A stretch of DNA of 64,000 nucleotides from Rubricoccus sp963708165 (GCA_963708165.1 OY970187.1:2790001-2854000); one strand, 5' to 3'. Positions 38,733 through 47,803 are shown, counted from the stretch's first letter. Program-made: numbers and translations. Notes: generated by a model not told the origin, from the letters alone.

Positions 38733-39328
38733 CGCCAGAGGCCTCTGGCGCTCGGAGGGCCCGCGCCGCGTTGCTGGACGCGACGGCTCTGGTCGCTCTC
38801 GCGTTGCCGGTTCTGGTGGCGGTGAGCCGCAGCGTGGCAGTGCCGAAGCTGCTGTGGTCGGGCGCCTTCGGGTACGGCCTGCTTTTGCTCGCGCCCGCGC
38901 TGGACCCCAAGCGCCGAGTCAAGTGGGACAGGAAGCCACTTCCCGCCGCTCGCCTGGGCCTCGCGGTGGTGTGCGCCGTGGGTGCCATCGTGCAGATGCG
39001 GTCCGAGGTCGCGGTCGACTCTGAGCACATCGACGGGCTGATCTGGGTCCTCGTGCTGGGCGTGCTGGCAAACGCGATGCCTGCGCTCCAGCCGAACTGG
39101 TTTCTCGGCGTCCGCACGCCGTGGACCCTTCGCGACGACGAGGTGTGGAGGCGAACGCATCGTGTGGCGGGTCACCTTCTGCTCGCCACGTCCGCTTTTC
39201 TGGCGGGCCTCTGGTGGCTCACCGAGCCGCGTGTGTTCGCGTCAGTTTCCATCACCGCGATTCTGGCGGTGTTGTCCGGGTCGGGTGGCTACTCGTGGTG
39301 GCTGTGGCGCCAGAGGCCACGCCCCTGA
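38729..39328 (+). CDS. SdpI-family membrane protein
   Basis: A 199-residue protein starting with GTG at 38729. It has five to six hydrophobic segments and the SdpI signature PNWFLGVRTPWTLRDDEVWRRTHRVAGHLL. The first residues (TPEASGAR) come from a tail-to-tail pair of the dispersed word (38733-38750) that directly follows the start codon. SdpI gives immunity to the SdpC toxin in Bacillus and is the signal-transducing partner of SdpR. No sdpC-like gene is present, so a general envelope-stress sensing role is as likely. Confidence 0.82.
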   Translation: MTPEASGARRARAALLDATALVALALPVLVAVSRSVAVPKLLWSGAFGYGLLLLAPALDPKRRVKWDRKPLPAARLGLAVVCAVGAIVQMRSEVAVDSEHIDGLIWVLVLGVLANAMPALQPNWFLGVRTPWTLRDDEVWRRTHRVAGHLLLATSAFLAGLWWLTEPRVFASVSITAILAVLSGSGGYSWWLWRQRPRP

Positions 39329-39357
39329 GCGATGCCGAGCCTCTGGCGCCAGAAGCG

Positions 39358-39984
39358 TCAGCCGCCGATCTCGGTAAACCGGCCGGGGCACGCGATGCGT
39401 GCGAGGTCGATGTCGTACGGCTCGTAGTACGTGTAGACGATCTGGCGCGCGGGCGCCTCGCCGCGGCGGAAGACGCAGGTCGCGATGCGGCGCTCGGCTG
39501 GGCACTCGCCCGCTTCAAAAACAGAGTTGGGAGCCGCGGCGCAGTGGCTCTCGGCTGCCTGGCGGTCCCACGTCGCGCCGGTGTAGGTGAAGCAGAAGCC
39601 CTCGGTGCTCCGCACGTCGCAGCTTCCCGCGACCGGCGGGGACGGAGAGGGAGGAGGCAGCGGAGGCGGGCCGGGAAGCGGAACAGGTTGCGGCACGGGC
39701 CGCGGCCTCTGGCGCGGCCGAGGCGCAGCGGGAATCTCGACGCCGGGTCGGTAGAGCGGCTCCAACGTGTCGAAGACGGCCTCGGCGGCGTCGAAGACCG
39801 TCTCGGCCTGTGGCCTCTGGCGCGCGGTCTCCGCCAGAGGCGCCTCGAACGGGTCGGCGGTCTCGGGTGCAGCCACGCGTTCGGACTCCCCAGCGGCTCG
39901 CGGGGTGGCGCCGGGTGCAGGCTCGCGGCCGCATCCCGCCAGAGGCAGAAGTCCGAGGGCGAGCAGGAGGGCGGCGCGGCGCAT
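39358..39984 (-). CDS. Lipoprotein with Pro-rich linker, function unknown
   Basis: A 208-residue protein. The signal sequence MRRAALLLALGLLPLAGCG contains a lipobox (LAGC), so Cys18 should be lipidated. A long disordered region rich in Ala, Glu and Pro (PPPLPPPSPSPP) leads to a C-terminal domain of about 90 residues (SCDVRSTEGFCFTYTGATWDRQAAESHCAAAPNSVF) with four to six cysteines that may form disulfides. I do not recognise the family. It lies just downstream of the MoxR gene on the same strand (66-bp gap). Confidence 0.65.
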   Translation of the reverse strand: MRRAALLLALGLLPLAGCGREPAPGATPRAAGESERVAAPETADPFEAPLAETARQRPQAETVFDAAEAVFDTLEPLYRPGVEIPAAPRPRQRPRPVPQPVPLPGPPPLPPPSPSPPVAGSCDVRSTEGFCFTYTGATWDRQAAESHCAAAPNSVFEAGECPAERRIATCVFRRGEAPARQIVYTYYEPYDIDLARIACPGRFTEIGG

Positions 39985-40050
39985 GGCGCAGTCTAGCCTC
40001 TGGCGGCGCGCGTCCGGGGGCGAAACGCCGCGGCTTTCAGCCAGAGGCTG

Positions 40051-41037
40051 CTAGCGGGCGGTCAAGCGCTGGATCACATCGACCGACGAGACGCCGTCGG
40101 CATCCGCGGCGAAGTTGGTCACGATGCGGTGGCGCAAGACGGGGACCGCGAGGCGATCGACGTGCTCCGCCAGAGGCGTCAGACGGCCTTCCAAGAGCGC
40201 GAGCGCTTTGGCGCCGAGCACCAAGTACTGGCTCGCGCGCGGACCGGCGCCGTAGGACAGGTACTCGCTCGCAAAGTCCGGCGTGCCCTCGCGGCCGGGG
40301 CGCGTGCGCGAGACCAAGCGCACGGCGTGCTCAACGACCGAGTCGGCGACGGGCACGGCACGAACCAACTGCTGGTAGGCCAGCAAATCCTCGCGCGAGA
40401 TCGCCGCGCTCACAGCCTCTGGCGACGCGCCCGTCGTGTTCTTGACGACCGAGACCTCGTCTTCGAACGAGGGATAGTCCAGCCAGAGGTTGAGCATGAA
40501 GCGGTCCAGCTGCGCCTCGGGAAGGGGATAGGTGCCCTCCTGCTCGATGGGGTTCTGCGTCGCGAGGACGAAAAACGGCTCCTCCAGTGTGTACGTCTCG
40601 CCTCCGGCGGTCACGCGGTGCTCCTGCATTGCTTCGAGTAGCGCCGCCTGCGTTTTGGGCGGCGTGCGGTTGACCTCGTCGGCCAGGATGACGTTGGCGA
40701 AGATGGGTCCTTTGGCAAACCGGAAGTCGCGGCGGCCCGTCGCCGGGTCTTCCTCGATGATTTCGGTCCCGGTGATGTCGCCCGGCATGAGGTCGGGCGT
40801 GAACTGAACGCGGCTGAAATCCAGATCCAACGCCTGTGCGAGCGTGCGCACGAGCAGCGTCTTCGCCAATCCGGGCACGCCCACGAGCAGCACGTGCCCG
40901 CCCGCGAGCAGCGCCACGATCAGTCCCTCGATGGCTTCTTCCTGGCCCACGATGACCTTGCCGATCTCGGTGCGCAGGCGCGTGTAGGCGCGCGCGAGGT
41001 GGTCGGCGGCGGCCGGGTCGTTGGGGTCGATGGGCAT
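40051..41037 (-). CDS. MoxR-family AAA+ ATPase
   Basis: A 328-residue chaperone-type ATPase. Walker A is GVPGLAKT at 53-60, Walker B is VILADEVNR, and sensor and arginine motifs follow in ATQNPIEQEGTYPLPEAQLDRFML. The C-terminal lid is complete (ADADGVSSVDVIQRLTAR). MoxR proteins usually work with VWA-domain partners encoded alongside to activate or insert metal centres; no VWA or DUF58 gene is present next to this one. A lipoprotein gene follows. An intrinsic terminator (41213-41250) separates it from the SurA operon upstream. Confidence 0.9.
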   Translation of the reverse strand: MPIDPNDPAAADHLARAYTRLRTEIGKVIVGQEEAIEGLIVALLAGGHVLLVGVPGLAKTLLVRTLAQALDLDFSRVQFTPDLMPGDITGTEIIEEDPATGRRDFRFAKGPIFANVILADEVNRTPPKTQAALLEAMQEHRVTAGGETYTLEEPFFVLATQNPIEQEGTYPLPEAQLDRFMLNLWLDYPSFEDEVSVVKNTTGASPEAVSAAISREDLLAYQQLVRAVPVADSVVEHAVRLVSRTRPGREGTPDFASEYLSYGAGPRASQYLVLGAKALALLEGRLTPLAEHVDRLAVPVLRHRIVTNFAADADGVSSVDVIQRLTAR

Positions 41038-41212
41038 GGGCGAGAGAGCGGCTTCCAGGGAGGGGCGTCAACCTACGCCGGGCCGCGATTGGTGTGCCCG
41101 CCAGAGGCGAGGCGCCACGCACTCCTCACTCCGCCGCGCCAGAGGCGTAGGCACGTTCGCTGAGACACCGCGCCCGTCCTCTGGCGACGCGCTCGGCCCA
41201 GCCTCTGGCGAC

Positions 41213-41250
41213 ACGAAAACGCCGCCACCGGACACTGTCTGGTGGCGGCG
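41213..41250 (-). terminator. Intrinsic terminator of the SurA-type operon
   Basis: On the minus strand CGCCGCCACC pairs with GGTGGCGGCG (10 bp, extendable through CAGACA/TGTCCG), followed by TTTT. It lies about 40 bases after the stop at 41287, which itself is covered by a full palindrome at 41270-41287. Confidence 0.8.
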
Positions 41251-41269
41251 CAACCCGTCGGAGCAGGGC

Positions 41270-41287
41270 GCCTCTGGCGCCAGAGGC
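41270..41287. repeat. Full 18-bp palindrome at the surA stop
   Basis: A perfect palindrome ending on the first base of the surA stop codon (41289-41287). It is followed by a conventional terminator, so the palindrome is not needed as a terminator here. That argues against termination being its only role. Confidence 0.85.
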
Positions 41288-42657
41288 TAGCTCTCGGGCG
41301 TGGGTGCGATGTAGCGCGCCGAGCGAATGTCGACGTACACGTCGCGCTGCAGGCGGGTGAGCCACTGCTCGAAAACCTCGCGCCGCTTGTCGTTGAGCGC
41401 GTACTGCGAGAGCAGCGCGTAGTCCGTCTCGACCGAGAGCTCGTGCGGCGGCGTGCGCTTCTGAAGCAGCACGACGTGGAGCGCCTGCGTGCCCGCGCCG
41501 TCGAGCAGACGCACGGAGCCAGGGTTGCTCAGGTCGCCGACCTTGAGAGAGTCGACCGTCCCCTGCCACTGCGCACCGAGCGCCTCCAAGCGGATGTCGC
41601 GCTCGCCCGTCCGCGGGTCCGAGACGAAGCCGCCTCTGGCGGCGCTGAGCGGGTCGTCGGAGTGGCGCCGCGCGATGCCTTCGAAGGCGACGCCGTGCGT
41701 GAGCACCGAGTCGCGGAGCATCATCAGTTCGTCGCGCGCGATCTGTGCCGCGTCGGCGCCCATCTCGACGGCGATCAGGATGTGGTTAAAGGTGACCTTG
41801 CCCGCCTCGCGCGCGGTCACGCGCATGAAGTGGTAGCCGAAGGGGCTTTCGAACACCTGCGAGAGTGCGCCGAGCTCCACGCTGCCCGCCACCGCAGCGA
41901 ACTCCGGCACGAGCAGGCGCAGCTCGATGTTCTCAATGAGGCCGCCGCGCGAGCCCGAGCCGCCGTCATCGGAGTGGCGCCGCGCGAGCTCCTCGATGGT
42001 GGCCTGCTCGGCCAGGACAGAGTCGCGGAGCGCGCCCGCGAAATCGCGCGCGTTCTGCTTGGCCTCTGGCGACGCCGCGGGCACCTTCACGATGTGCGCT
42101 ACACGAACGATCTCGGGCACTTCGGGGCGCTCCTCGACCGGGATCTGGTCCAGCCAGTTGCGCACCTCGCCGGGCGTGACGCTCACGTCGCGCATGCGCA
42201 CGCCGCGCAGGCGCTCCGCCAGAAGCTGCTTGCGCACGTCCTCGCGAAACGTCTCCTTGATCTCCTCGGTCGTCTTGCGGTAGTACGCCTCCAGCGCCGC
42301 TTCGCCACCTGCCTGTGCGGCCATCTGCCCGACCTGCTGGTCGAGCTGCTGGTTGACCTGCTCCTCGGCGATGATGATCGTCGTGTCGCGCTGGGCGTGG
42401 ATCACGAGCACGCGCTGGCGCACCAACTCGTCGAGTGCGCGGCTCCACAGCTCGTTGGTGACGGGCTGTCCTTGCGATGCCTGCTGCGCGAGCGCGGTCG
42501 CCTCCGACTGAAGCACGATCTCGTCGCCTACGACGGCGGCGATGCCGTCGAGCACGGTTCCCGGAGCGACAGTGCCGGGCGCGACCTGCGCGCGAGAGGG
42601 AAGGGCGACGGCGACGGCCACCAGGGCGACGGCCGCGAGGCGGGAGAGCGTTTGCAT
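41287..42657 (-). CDS. surA: SurA-type periplasmic peptidyl-prolyl isomerase / chaperone
   Basis: Helps outer-membrane proteins fold. The 456-residue protein has a signal peptide (LAAVALVAVAVALPSRAQ), an N-terminal SurA domain (VLDGIAAVVGDEIVLQSE), and two parvulin domains, the first RVAHIVKVPAASPEAKQNARDFAG through FGYHFMRVT, the second FNHILIAVEM through LHVVLLQKRTPP. The start at 42657 (MQTLSRLAAV) gives the signal peptide directly. It is the last gene of a three-gene operon of related foldases and is followed by a terminator. Confidence 0.88.
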   Translation of the reverse strand: MQTLSRLAAVALVAVAVALPSRAQVAPGTVAPGTVLDGIAAVVGDEIVLQSEATALAQQASQGQPVTNELWSRALDELVRQRVLVIHAQRDTTIIIAEEQVNQQLDQQVGQMAAQAGGEAALEAYYRKTTEEIKETFREDVRKQLLAERLRGVRMRDVSVTPGEVRNWLDQIPVEERPEVPEIVRVAHIVKVPAASPEAKQNARDFAGALRDSVLAEQATIEELARRHSDDGGSGSRGGLIENIELRLLVPEFAAVAGSVELGALSQVFESPFGYHFMRVTAREAGKVTFNHILIAVEMGADAAQIARDELMMLRDSVLTHGVAFEGIARRHSDDPLSAARGGFVSDPRTGERDIRLEALGAQWQGTVDSLKVGDLSNPGSVRLLDGAGTQALHVVLLQKRTPPHELSVETDYALLSQYALNDKRREVFEQWLTRLQRDVYVDIRSARYIAPTPES

Positions 42658-42757
42658 GGATCGGGAAGGGTTGAGACGGGCCAACGGCGCCAGAGGCGCG
42701 GCTCGTACGTGGCTCGTGCGTGGGAGCGCAGACTTTGCGCCAGCTTGGAAAGAGGCC

Positions 42758-43615
42758 CTAGAGAGAGAGCCGCCCGCCGGCCTCCGCTTCGGAGCGGAGG
42801 CGAGCGATGTGCCGGGCCTCGGCCTCTTTGCGTTTGCGGATGGCGAGGCGCTCGACGATATCGGCGCGGACCATGCTCTGCGAAGGCACCTGCCCCGGCT
42901 GCACGCGCTCCACCACCGATACCACATAGGTGGCCTCTGGCGCCGCGAGAACGAGAGGCGCCGCGCCCGCACCGAGCGTGCTGATGCCCCCGCCCAGGTC
43001 GTCGTTGAGCGCACGGAGTCGGCTTTCGGGGATGAACGCGTCGGCCAGGTCGATGGCGCCATCGGGGTCGGTCGCGTACTCGCGGGCGGTGAGCGCAAAC
43101 AGCGAATCCGCCAGAGGCGAGCCCTGCAACTGCGCCAAGGCGTTGCGAGCCTCTGGCGCCCGCGACGGGTCAGGCATCCGGATCAGCCGCACGCGCACGT
43201 ACGGCTCACGCAGGGTCAGCTTATCGCGGTTGGCTTCGTAGTAGGCCGCGATCTCCGGCTCGGTCGGCTCGGCGGGCGTGGACTCGAAAAAGCGCGAGAG
43301 GTAGGCGGCCTCCAGGACCGACTGCTCGCTTTCTCGAAGCGAGCGCTGCACGTCGGGCTCGTCGTTCAGCCCAGCGCGCAGAGCTTCCTGCACCACGAGC
43401 TCGCGACGCACCCACTGCTCGGTGATCTGCTTGCGCGCCGCGGCGCTGTCCAAGCCCGGCGTGGCGCCGCCGAGCGCGTCCTGCAACTCCGCCTCACTCA
43501 ACACCGCGTCGCCGACGCGCGCGACGGTCGCGCCGCCAGAGGCCTCTGGCGGGGCGTCGCCTCCGCCGCAGGCGGAGAGCGCCAGAGGCGCGAGCAGGAG
43601 GAGACGCCTCAGCAC
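42758..43615 (-). CDS. Lipoprotein PPIase of the SurA_N/PpiC type
   Basis: A 285-residue lipoprotein (signal LLLLAPLALSACGGG, lipobox LSAC). After a repeat-encoded linker (PPEASGG) comes a SurA_N-like segment (ARVGDAVLSEAELQDAL, ITEQWVRRELVVQEALRAGL) and a parvulin-like part that is degenerate (YVRVRLIRMPD, TYVVSVVERVQPG). Isomerase activity may be lost and chaperone function kept. It is the middle gene of the operon; the upstream gene's stop is one base away. Confidence 0.78.
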   Translation of the reverse strand: MLRRLLLLAPLALSACGGGDAPPEASGGATVARVGDAVLSEAELQDALGGATPGLDSAAARKQITEQWVRRELVVQEALRAGLNDEPDVQRSLRESEQSVLEAAYLSRFFESTPAEPTEPEIAAYYEANRDKLTLREPYVRVRLIRMPDPSRAPEARNALAQLQGSPLADSLFALTAREYATDPDGAIDLADAFIPESRLRALNDDLGGGISTLGAGAAPLVLAAPEATYVVSVVERVQPGQVPSQSMVRADIVERLAIRKRKEAEARHIARLRSEAEAGGRLSL

Positions 43616-43616
43616 G

Positions 43617-45776
43617 CTACTGGCTGGCGGTAGGGATCGTGGGCTGCGGCTCTTGCGCGCCGCCAGAGGCTGCGGGCACGCGGTCGGGAAAGGTGCGGGC
43701 GCTGTAGCGCGCGCGCAGGCGAGCGGCCCACTCCGTTTCGAGCACTTCCTGATAGTCCGAGATGACTTCGGCGCGGGCTTCCTTGAACGTCTTCTCGCGT
43801 GGCGCCTCGATGCCGTCGAGCACGTAGACTGCCAGACGGCTACGCTCGGGCAGCACGTCGGTGAACTCGCCGGGCTGAAGCGTGAGCGTGGCGTCGAGCG
43901 CGGTGTTGGTCGAGTCTGCGAGGCGGAGCGTGTCCAGGCGCAGCGCGAAGCGCGTGCCTTCGTGGCGCGCGAAGATGGCCTGGGGCGTGTCGCCAGAGGC
44001 TAGGTCTGCGCGCACGGCGCGGAGCAGCGAGTCGCCCGGCGTGCGGAAGGCCAGGATGCGGCGGCGCTCGGGCCACGTGTACTCGCCGCGGCGGGCCTCG
44101 TAGGTGCGCATCAGGCCGAGCGTGTCGGCGCTCGCGCGGGTCCACACGCTGTCCTCGGCGATCCGGAAGAGCAACACGCCCTCGGTGTAGCCGCGGTAGA
44201 GCCGCGCGAACTCGGGGTTGCGGTCCTGCAGCGACCCGATGGCTGCCTCGACGGCCTGCTCGGTGAGGTAGTCGTCTGCGAACTGGACGAGCGTCGGCGT
44301 GAGGTCGTCGCTGGGTGCGATGCGGGCGCGGCGCATCGGCGTCGCGAGGTCGCCCAGGGTGTAGCTGGTGCCTTCCATCGTGGCGAAGACCTCGCCAGAG
44401 GCGTCTCCGAAGCCGCTCTGCGCGTACGCGAGGACAGAGTCGGCAGGAATCTTCTCGACCGCTGCGCGCACGATCTCAGGCATGAACACCGCGCCACGGG
44501 CTGCGCGCTCCTCGCGGCCCACCTGCTGGCGGCGCAGCGACGTGCGCGGCAGGTTCTGCGCTGTTCGCTTGAGCTCCGCGTACTGGTCTTCGTAACTCGC
44601 GGGCGCCTCGCGGCCCGTTAGCTGAATCAGGTGAACGCCAAAGCGCGTCTCGACGGGCGCGGACACGTCGCCGACGCTTCGGAGACCGAACGCGGCAGCC
44701 TCGAAGGGCGGCACCATCTGCCCCGGCCCGAACGAGCCCAGGTCACCGCCTCTGGCGGCGGATCCGGGATCCTGCGAGACCTCGCTCGCGAGCGTCTCGA
44801 AGCTGTCGCCCGCGGCGAGGCGGGTCTGCACACTGTCGACGCGCGCGTACACCGCCGCGGAGTCTGCCGCGCTGCGGCCGGTCCAGTTGATGAGGATGTG
44901 GCGCGCCGAGACCGGCGTGGGCGTCGGGCGGCGGTCGGTGACGTAGACCAGGTGGTAGCCGAACTGGCTGCGCACCGGCTCGCTGACCTGCCCGACGGGC
45001 GTGGTGTACATCGCGTCCTCGAACGGGAGCACCACGCGCCCGGCCGAGAGCCAGTTGAGGTTGCCGTCGGCACCGATCTGCCCGGCGGGGCGCTGCGCCG
45101 AGGGGTCCTCGGAGTTGTGGCGCGCGGCCTGGGCGAACGTGACCTGGCCGCTGACGATAGAGTCGCGGATGGCGAGAAGCTTGGTGACCTGCGCGAGCGT
45201 GTCCTCGGGCGCGGTCTGCTCGCCTGCCATCAGGAGGATGTGCGAGACCTCGATCTGCTCTTTGCCCTTCTCGTAGAGGTCGCGCACGATGCCGTCCATG
45301 ATCTCGGCGTCGGTAAAGAACGGCCCGGCGAGGTCGTTGCGGTATTCGTCGACTTCGGCGAGGTAGGACGAGTCGGTTGCGTAACCGGCCTGACGCGCAG
45401 AGAGCACCTTGAGGCGGAAATCGGTGTAGCGCTCCAGAAAGTCAAGGCGGCGCGCGCGCAGCGAGTCCGATGAGACGGTGGTCGCGTTCAGGCCGCCCTC
45501 GGCGCGGGCGTACTCGCTCTCGAACTCCGCGAGCGAGAGCGTGTTGACGAACGCCGACGTGCCTTCGGCGATTGCTGTGCCTGCCTCTGGCGAATCCACG
45601 CCTTCGGCCACAGGCCGCATGAGGATCGAACTCGGCGCCGTCCACTGCGCCACGACGGGCGTGCCATCGGCTGCCGTTATCGGGGGTGCAGCGGGACGCG
45701 CGCCACCGCATCCCACGGCGGCGACGCTGACGAAGAACGCCGCCAGAGGCAAGGCGGCAGAGCGCAGAGAAAGCAT
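43617..45776 (-). CDS. Large multi-parvulin periplasmic foldase (PpiD/SurA-like)
   Basis: A 719-residue lipoprotein candidate. The start at 45776 (MLSLRSAALPLAAFFVSVAAVGCG) gives a lipobox-like VGCG. Two PpiC-type parvulin domains follow: ISHILL-type VSHILLMAGEQ to FGYHLVYVTDRR (about 200-305), and ARHILINWTG to FGVHLIQLTGRE (about 310-410). A long helical C-terminal part (about 420-700) resembles the chaperone arms of PpiD/SurA. It is the first gene of the operon and so probably carries the promoter. All three proteins together suggest a dedicated outer-membrane assembly set. Confidence 0.82.
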   Translation of the reverse strand: MLSLRSAALPLAAFFVSVAAVGCGGARPAAPPITAADGTPVVAQWTAPSSILMRPVAEGVDSPEAGTAIAEGTSAFVNTLSLAEFESEYARAEGGLNATTVSSDSLRARRLDFLERYTDFRLKVLSARQAGYATDSSYLAEVDEYRNDLAGPFFTDAEIMDGIVRDLYEKGKEQIEVSHILLMAGEQTAPEDTLAQVTKLLAIRDSIVSGQVTFAQAARHNSEDPSAQRPAGQIGADGNLNWLSAGRVVLPFEDAMYTTPVGQVSEPVRSQFGYHLVYVTDRRPTPTPVSARHILINWTGRSAADSAAVYARVDSVQTRLAAGDSFETLASEVSQDPGSAARGGDLGSFGPGQMVPPFEAAAFGLRSVGDVSAPVETRFGVHLIQLTGREAPASYEDQYAELKRTAQNLPRTSLRRQQVGREERAARGAVFMPEIVRAAVEKIPADSVLAYAQSGFGDASGEVFATMEGTSYTLGDLATPMRRARIAPSDDLTPTLVQFADDYLTEQAVEAAIGSLQDRNPEFARLYRGYTEGVLLFRIAEDSVWTRASADTLGLMRTYEARRGEYTWPERRRILAFRTPGDSLLRAVRADLASGDTPQAIFARHEGTRFALRLDTLRLADSTNTALDATLTLQPGEFTDVLPERSRLAVYVLDGIEAPREKTFKEARAEVISDYQEVLETEWAARLRARYSARTFPDRVPAASGGAQEPQPTIPTASQ

Positions 45777-46133
45777 CAGAGTCGAAAGGTTGGTGGAGGC
45801 GGTCCTCGGCCGGGCCGCGAGCGGCTGCGCCTGACGCGCGAAACAGATAGCGTCCGGCGGCACAGCCGCGCGAAGCTAACCGGGCGGGCGGGCGGGCCGT
45901 GCCTCTGGCGGGTCAAGTGGTGGCGAAAAAGAGGGATGAGGGATGAGGGATGAGGGATGAGGGATGAGGGGGGGCGCCGCGGTTTTTGTTCCGCCAGCGG
46001 CCCGGCGACGCCCGCACACGACCGCCCGCGGGTTTAGACCGCCCCGCCAGAGGCCGACACTTTTCTCGCGACACCGAGCAACGTTTGGAACCGCTGGCGG
46101 TCTCCGTCGCGAAGGGCCCTACACTTCCCCACG
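45777..46133. repeat. Gap with second GGGATGA tandem element
   Basis: No gene is seen. Five tandem GGGATGA units at about 45933-45967 are followed by GGGGCGCCGCGGTTTTTGTT and CCGCCAG, matching the tail of the copy at 11882-11950. This gap lies between the divergent foldase operon and the sigma factor gene and should contain both promoters; none could be named with confidence. Confidence 0.7.
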
Positions 46134-46769
46134 ATGCCGCATCCCCACCCACTGCCCGCCTCTGGCGACCTCGACCTGGTCGAGGCGTTCCGCCGAGGCG
46201 ACGAGTTCGCCTTCGTCACCCTCTACGACCGCCACAAGGGCGCCGTCTACGGCTATGCGGCCAAGATGCTGCTCTCGCGCGCAGCCGCCGAGGACATCGT
46301 GCAGGAAACCTTTGCGCGCGCCTACGAGCACCGCCAGAGGCTCGTCAGCGCCGGCGCGTTTCGCTCGTGGGTGTTCACGATCGCGCGCAACCAGTGCCTC
46401 AACGCGATCGCGCGCGCCGACCGCGAGCCCGCCCTGCGCGACGACGCGCCCGACACACCCGCGCCGGGCACGCCCTTTAGCCACCTGCTCAAAAGCGAGC
46501 AGGCCGCGCTCGTGCACAAGGCGCTCGACGCGCTGCCGCCTGCCTACCGCGAGGTGATCGTGCTCCGCGAGTACCAGAACCTTTCCTACGACGAGATCGC
46601 CGCGGTCACCCGCTCGACGGTCTCGGCCGTCAAAAGCCGACTCTTCAAAGCCCGCCGCAAGACCGGAGAGATCCTCCGGCCGTGGCTGGACCCTACGCCC
46701 GCCGCTCCTGAGCCCCACGCCGAGGCTTCTGCCTCTGGCGCCAGAGGCTCGGTTGCGGCGCGCGCCTGA
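46134..46769 (+). CDS. ECF-type RNA polymerase sigma factor
   Basis: A 211-residue sigma-70 family protein. Region 2 is EAFRRGDEFAFVTLYDRHKGAVYGYA through AEDIVQETFARAYEHRQRL; region 4 is ALDALPPAYREVIVLREYQNLSYDEIAAVTRSTVSAVKSRLFKARRK. Region 3 is absent, as in ECF factors. A disordered tail ends in a repeat-encoded ASGARG. The anti-sigma gene begins 5 bases later. The target regulon is unknown, but the outer-membrane foldase operon is divergent to it across a 357-bp gap. Confidence 0.9.
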   Translation: MPHPHPLPASGDLDLVEAFRRGDEFAFVTLYDRHKGAVYGYAAKMLLSRAAAEDIVQETFARAYEHRQRLVSAGAFRSWVFTIARNQCLNAIARADREPALRDDAPDTPAPGTPFSHLLKSEQAALVHKALDALPPAYREVIVLREYQNLSYDEIAAVTRSTVSAVKSRLFKARRKTGEILRPWLDPTPAAPEPHAEASASGARGSVAARA

Positions 46770-46774
46770 CTCCC

Positions 46775-47281
46775 ATGCTGTTTCCCGCCTCCGCCTGCCC
46801 CGATCCCGACGCCGAGATGCTCCTCAACGAGTACCTCGACGGCGAACTCGAACTCGGCCGCGAGCCCGACCTCTTCACGCACCTCGCGACCTGCGGCGGC
46901 TGCCGCCGCCAGTTCGAGGCCATGCTCGCCTTCCGGCTCGCCGTGCGCCAGGAGCCTCTGGCGGTGTCCCCGGCGCTGGACCAGCGCGTGCTCGCCCGGT
47001 TGGACGAGACGCGGCGCATCGCCATCAAGCGCCCCAACCGCCGCGCCGACCGTGCGCCTCTGGCGGGCGCGCTGCGCCGCCGTGTGCCGGTAAGCGTCGC
47101 GCTGGCCGTGACTGTTTTGGCCGTCTTCATCGCCGCGATGCTGCCCACGAACGCGCCCGCGCCTGTCGCCGCAGACTCGGTTCGGCTGGCGCGCGTCACG
47201 CTGGATGACGGCCCGCTCTACGTGATCGAGCGCGCCGTGACGGTCGAGGCCGACCGCGACATATCGCCAGAGGACGGGTAG
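46775..47281 (+). CDS. Anti-sigma factor with zinc-finger domain
   Basis: A 168-residue protein. The N-terminal ZAS domain has LLNEYLDGELELGREPDLFTHLATCGGCRRQFEAM, where His, Cys and Cys (HxxxCxxC) bind zinc. A single membrane segment at about 108-125 (VSVALAVTVLAVFIAAML) anchors it, leaving about 40 residues in the periplasm. It would hold the upstream ECF sigma factor at the membrane until a signal releases it. The short periplasmic part suggests that sensing is by another protein or by redox/zinc state. Confidence 0.85.
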   Translation: MLFPASACPDPDAEMLLNEYLDGELELGREPDLFTHLATCGGCRRQFEAMLAFRLAVRQEPLAVSPALDQRVLARLDETRRIAIKRPNRRADRAPLAGALRRRVPVSVALAVTVLAVFIAAMLPTNAPAPVAADSVRLARVTLDDGPLYVIERAVTVEADRDISPEDG

Positions 47282-47292
47282 AGCCGGTCGCC

Positions 47293-47310
47293 GCCTCTGG
47301 CGCCAGAGGC
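47293..47310. repeat. Full 18-bp palindrome filling a convergent gap
   Basis: A perfect palindrome between the anti-sigma stop (47281) and the response regulator stop (47312-47310), overlapping the latter by one base. Same geometry as at 33491-33508. Confidence 0.9.
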
Positions 47311-47702
47311 TACGCGGCGCTGCGGCGCGCCTCGTTGTCGTGTAGAACCTCCCGGAGAGTGGGGGCCAGCGTGGCGCCGAGCTCGTTTTTCGAGAGGTAC
47401 GCCCGAGCCCCGGCGGCCTCCGCGCGCTGTACTGTCGTCTCGTCGACGAACGCGGAGACGACGACCACAGGAAAGTCCGGGCGGTCGGCGCGGACGCGTT
47501 CCGCGAGCGCGATGCCGTCCATGCCGGGGAGCGAGACATCGGTGAGCAGCAGGTCGCACCCGGCCATCGTGTCGCCGTCCAGCGCCTCCTCCGCACTTGC
47601 AGCCATGCCGCAGAGGTCGAGGTCCTCCTCGCGCCCGATCAGCATCGAGAGAGCCGTCCGCATGACGGCGTGGTCCTCTACGAGAAAGATGCGGTAGGGC
47701 AC
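47310..47702 (-). CDS. Single-domain response regulator
   Basis: A 130-residue receiver-only protein starting with GTG at 47702 (PYRIFLVEDHAVMRTALSML). The phosphoacceptor Asp is in LLLTDVSLPGMDG, and the switch residues are in VVSAF and LSKNE. Unlike the NarL-type partner of the first kinase, there is no DNA-binding domain, so output is by protein contact or onward phosphotransfer. It lies about 100 bp downstream of the second CheB-CheR-PAS kinase on the same strand. Confidence 0.85.
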   Translation of the reverse strand: MPYRIFLVEDHAVMRTALSMLIGREEDLDLCGMAASAEEALDGDTMAGCDLLLTDVSLPGMDGIALAERVRADRPDFPVVVVSAFVDETTVQRAEAAGARAYLSKNELGATLAPTLREVLHDNEARRSAA

Positions 47703-47803
47703 GGAGACGTACTGGAAAGGTGCTGCGAGGTAGACCGGATACGTCGCCTGATGGGGGACGCTTCCCGTCCGAGCCAGAACCGTGGTTTCCCCCACCGGCG
47801 GCC

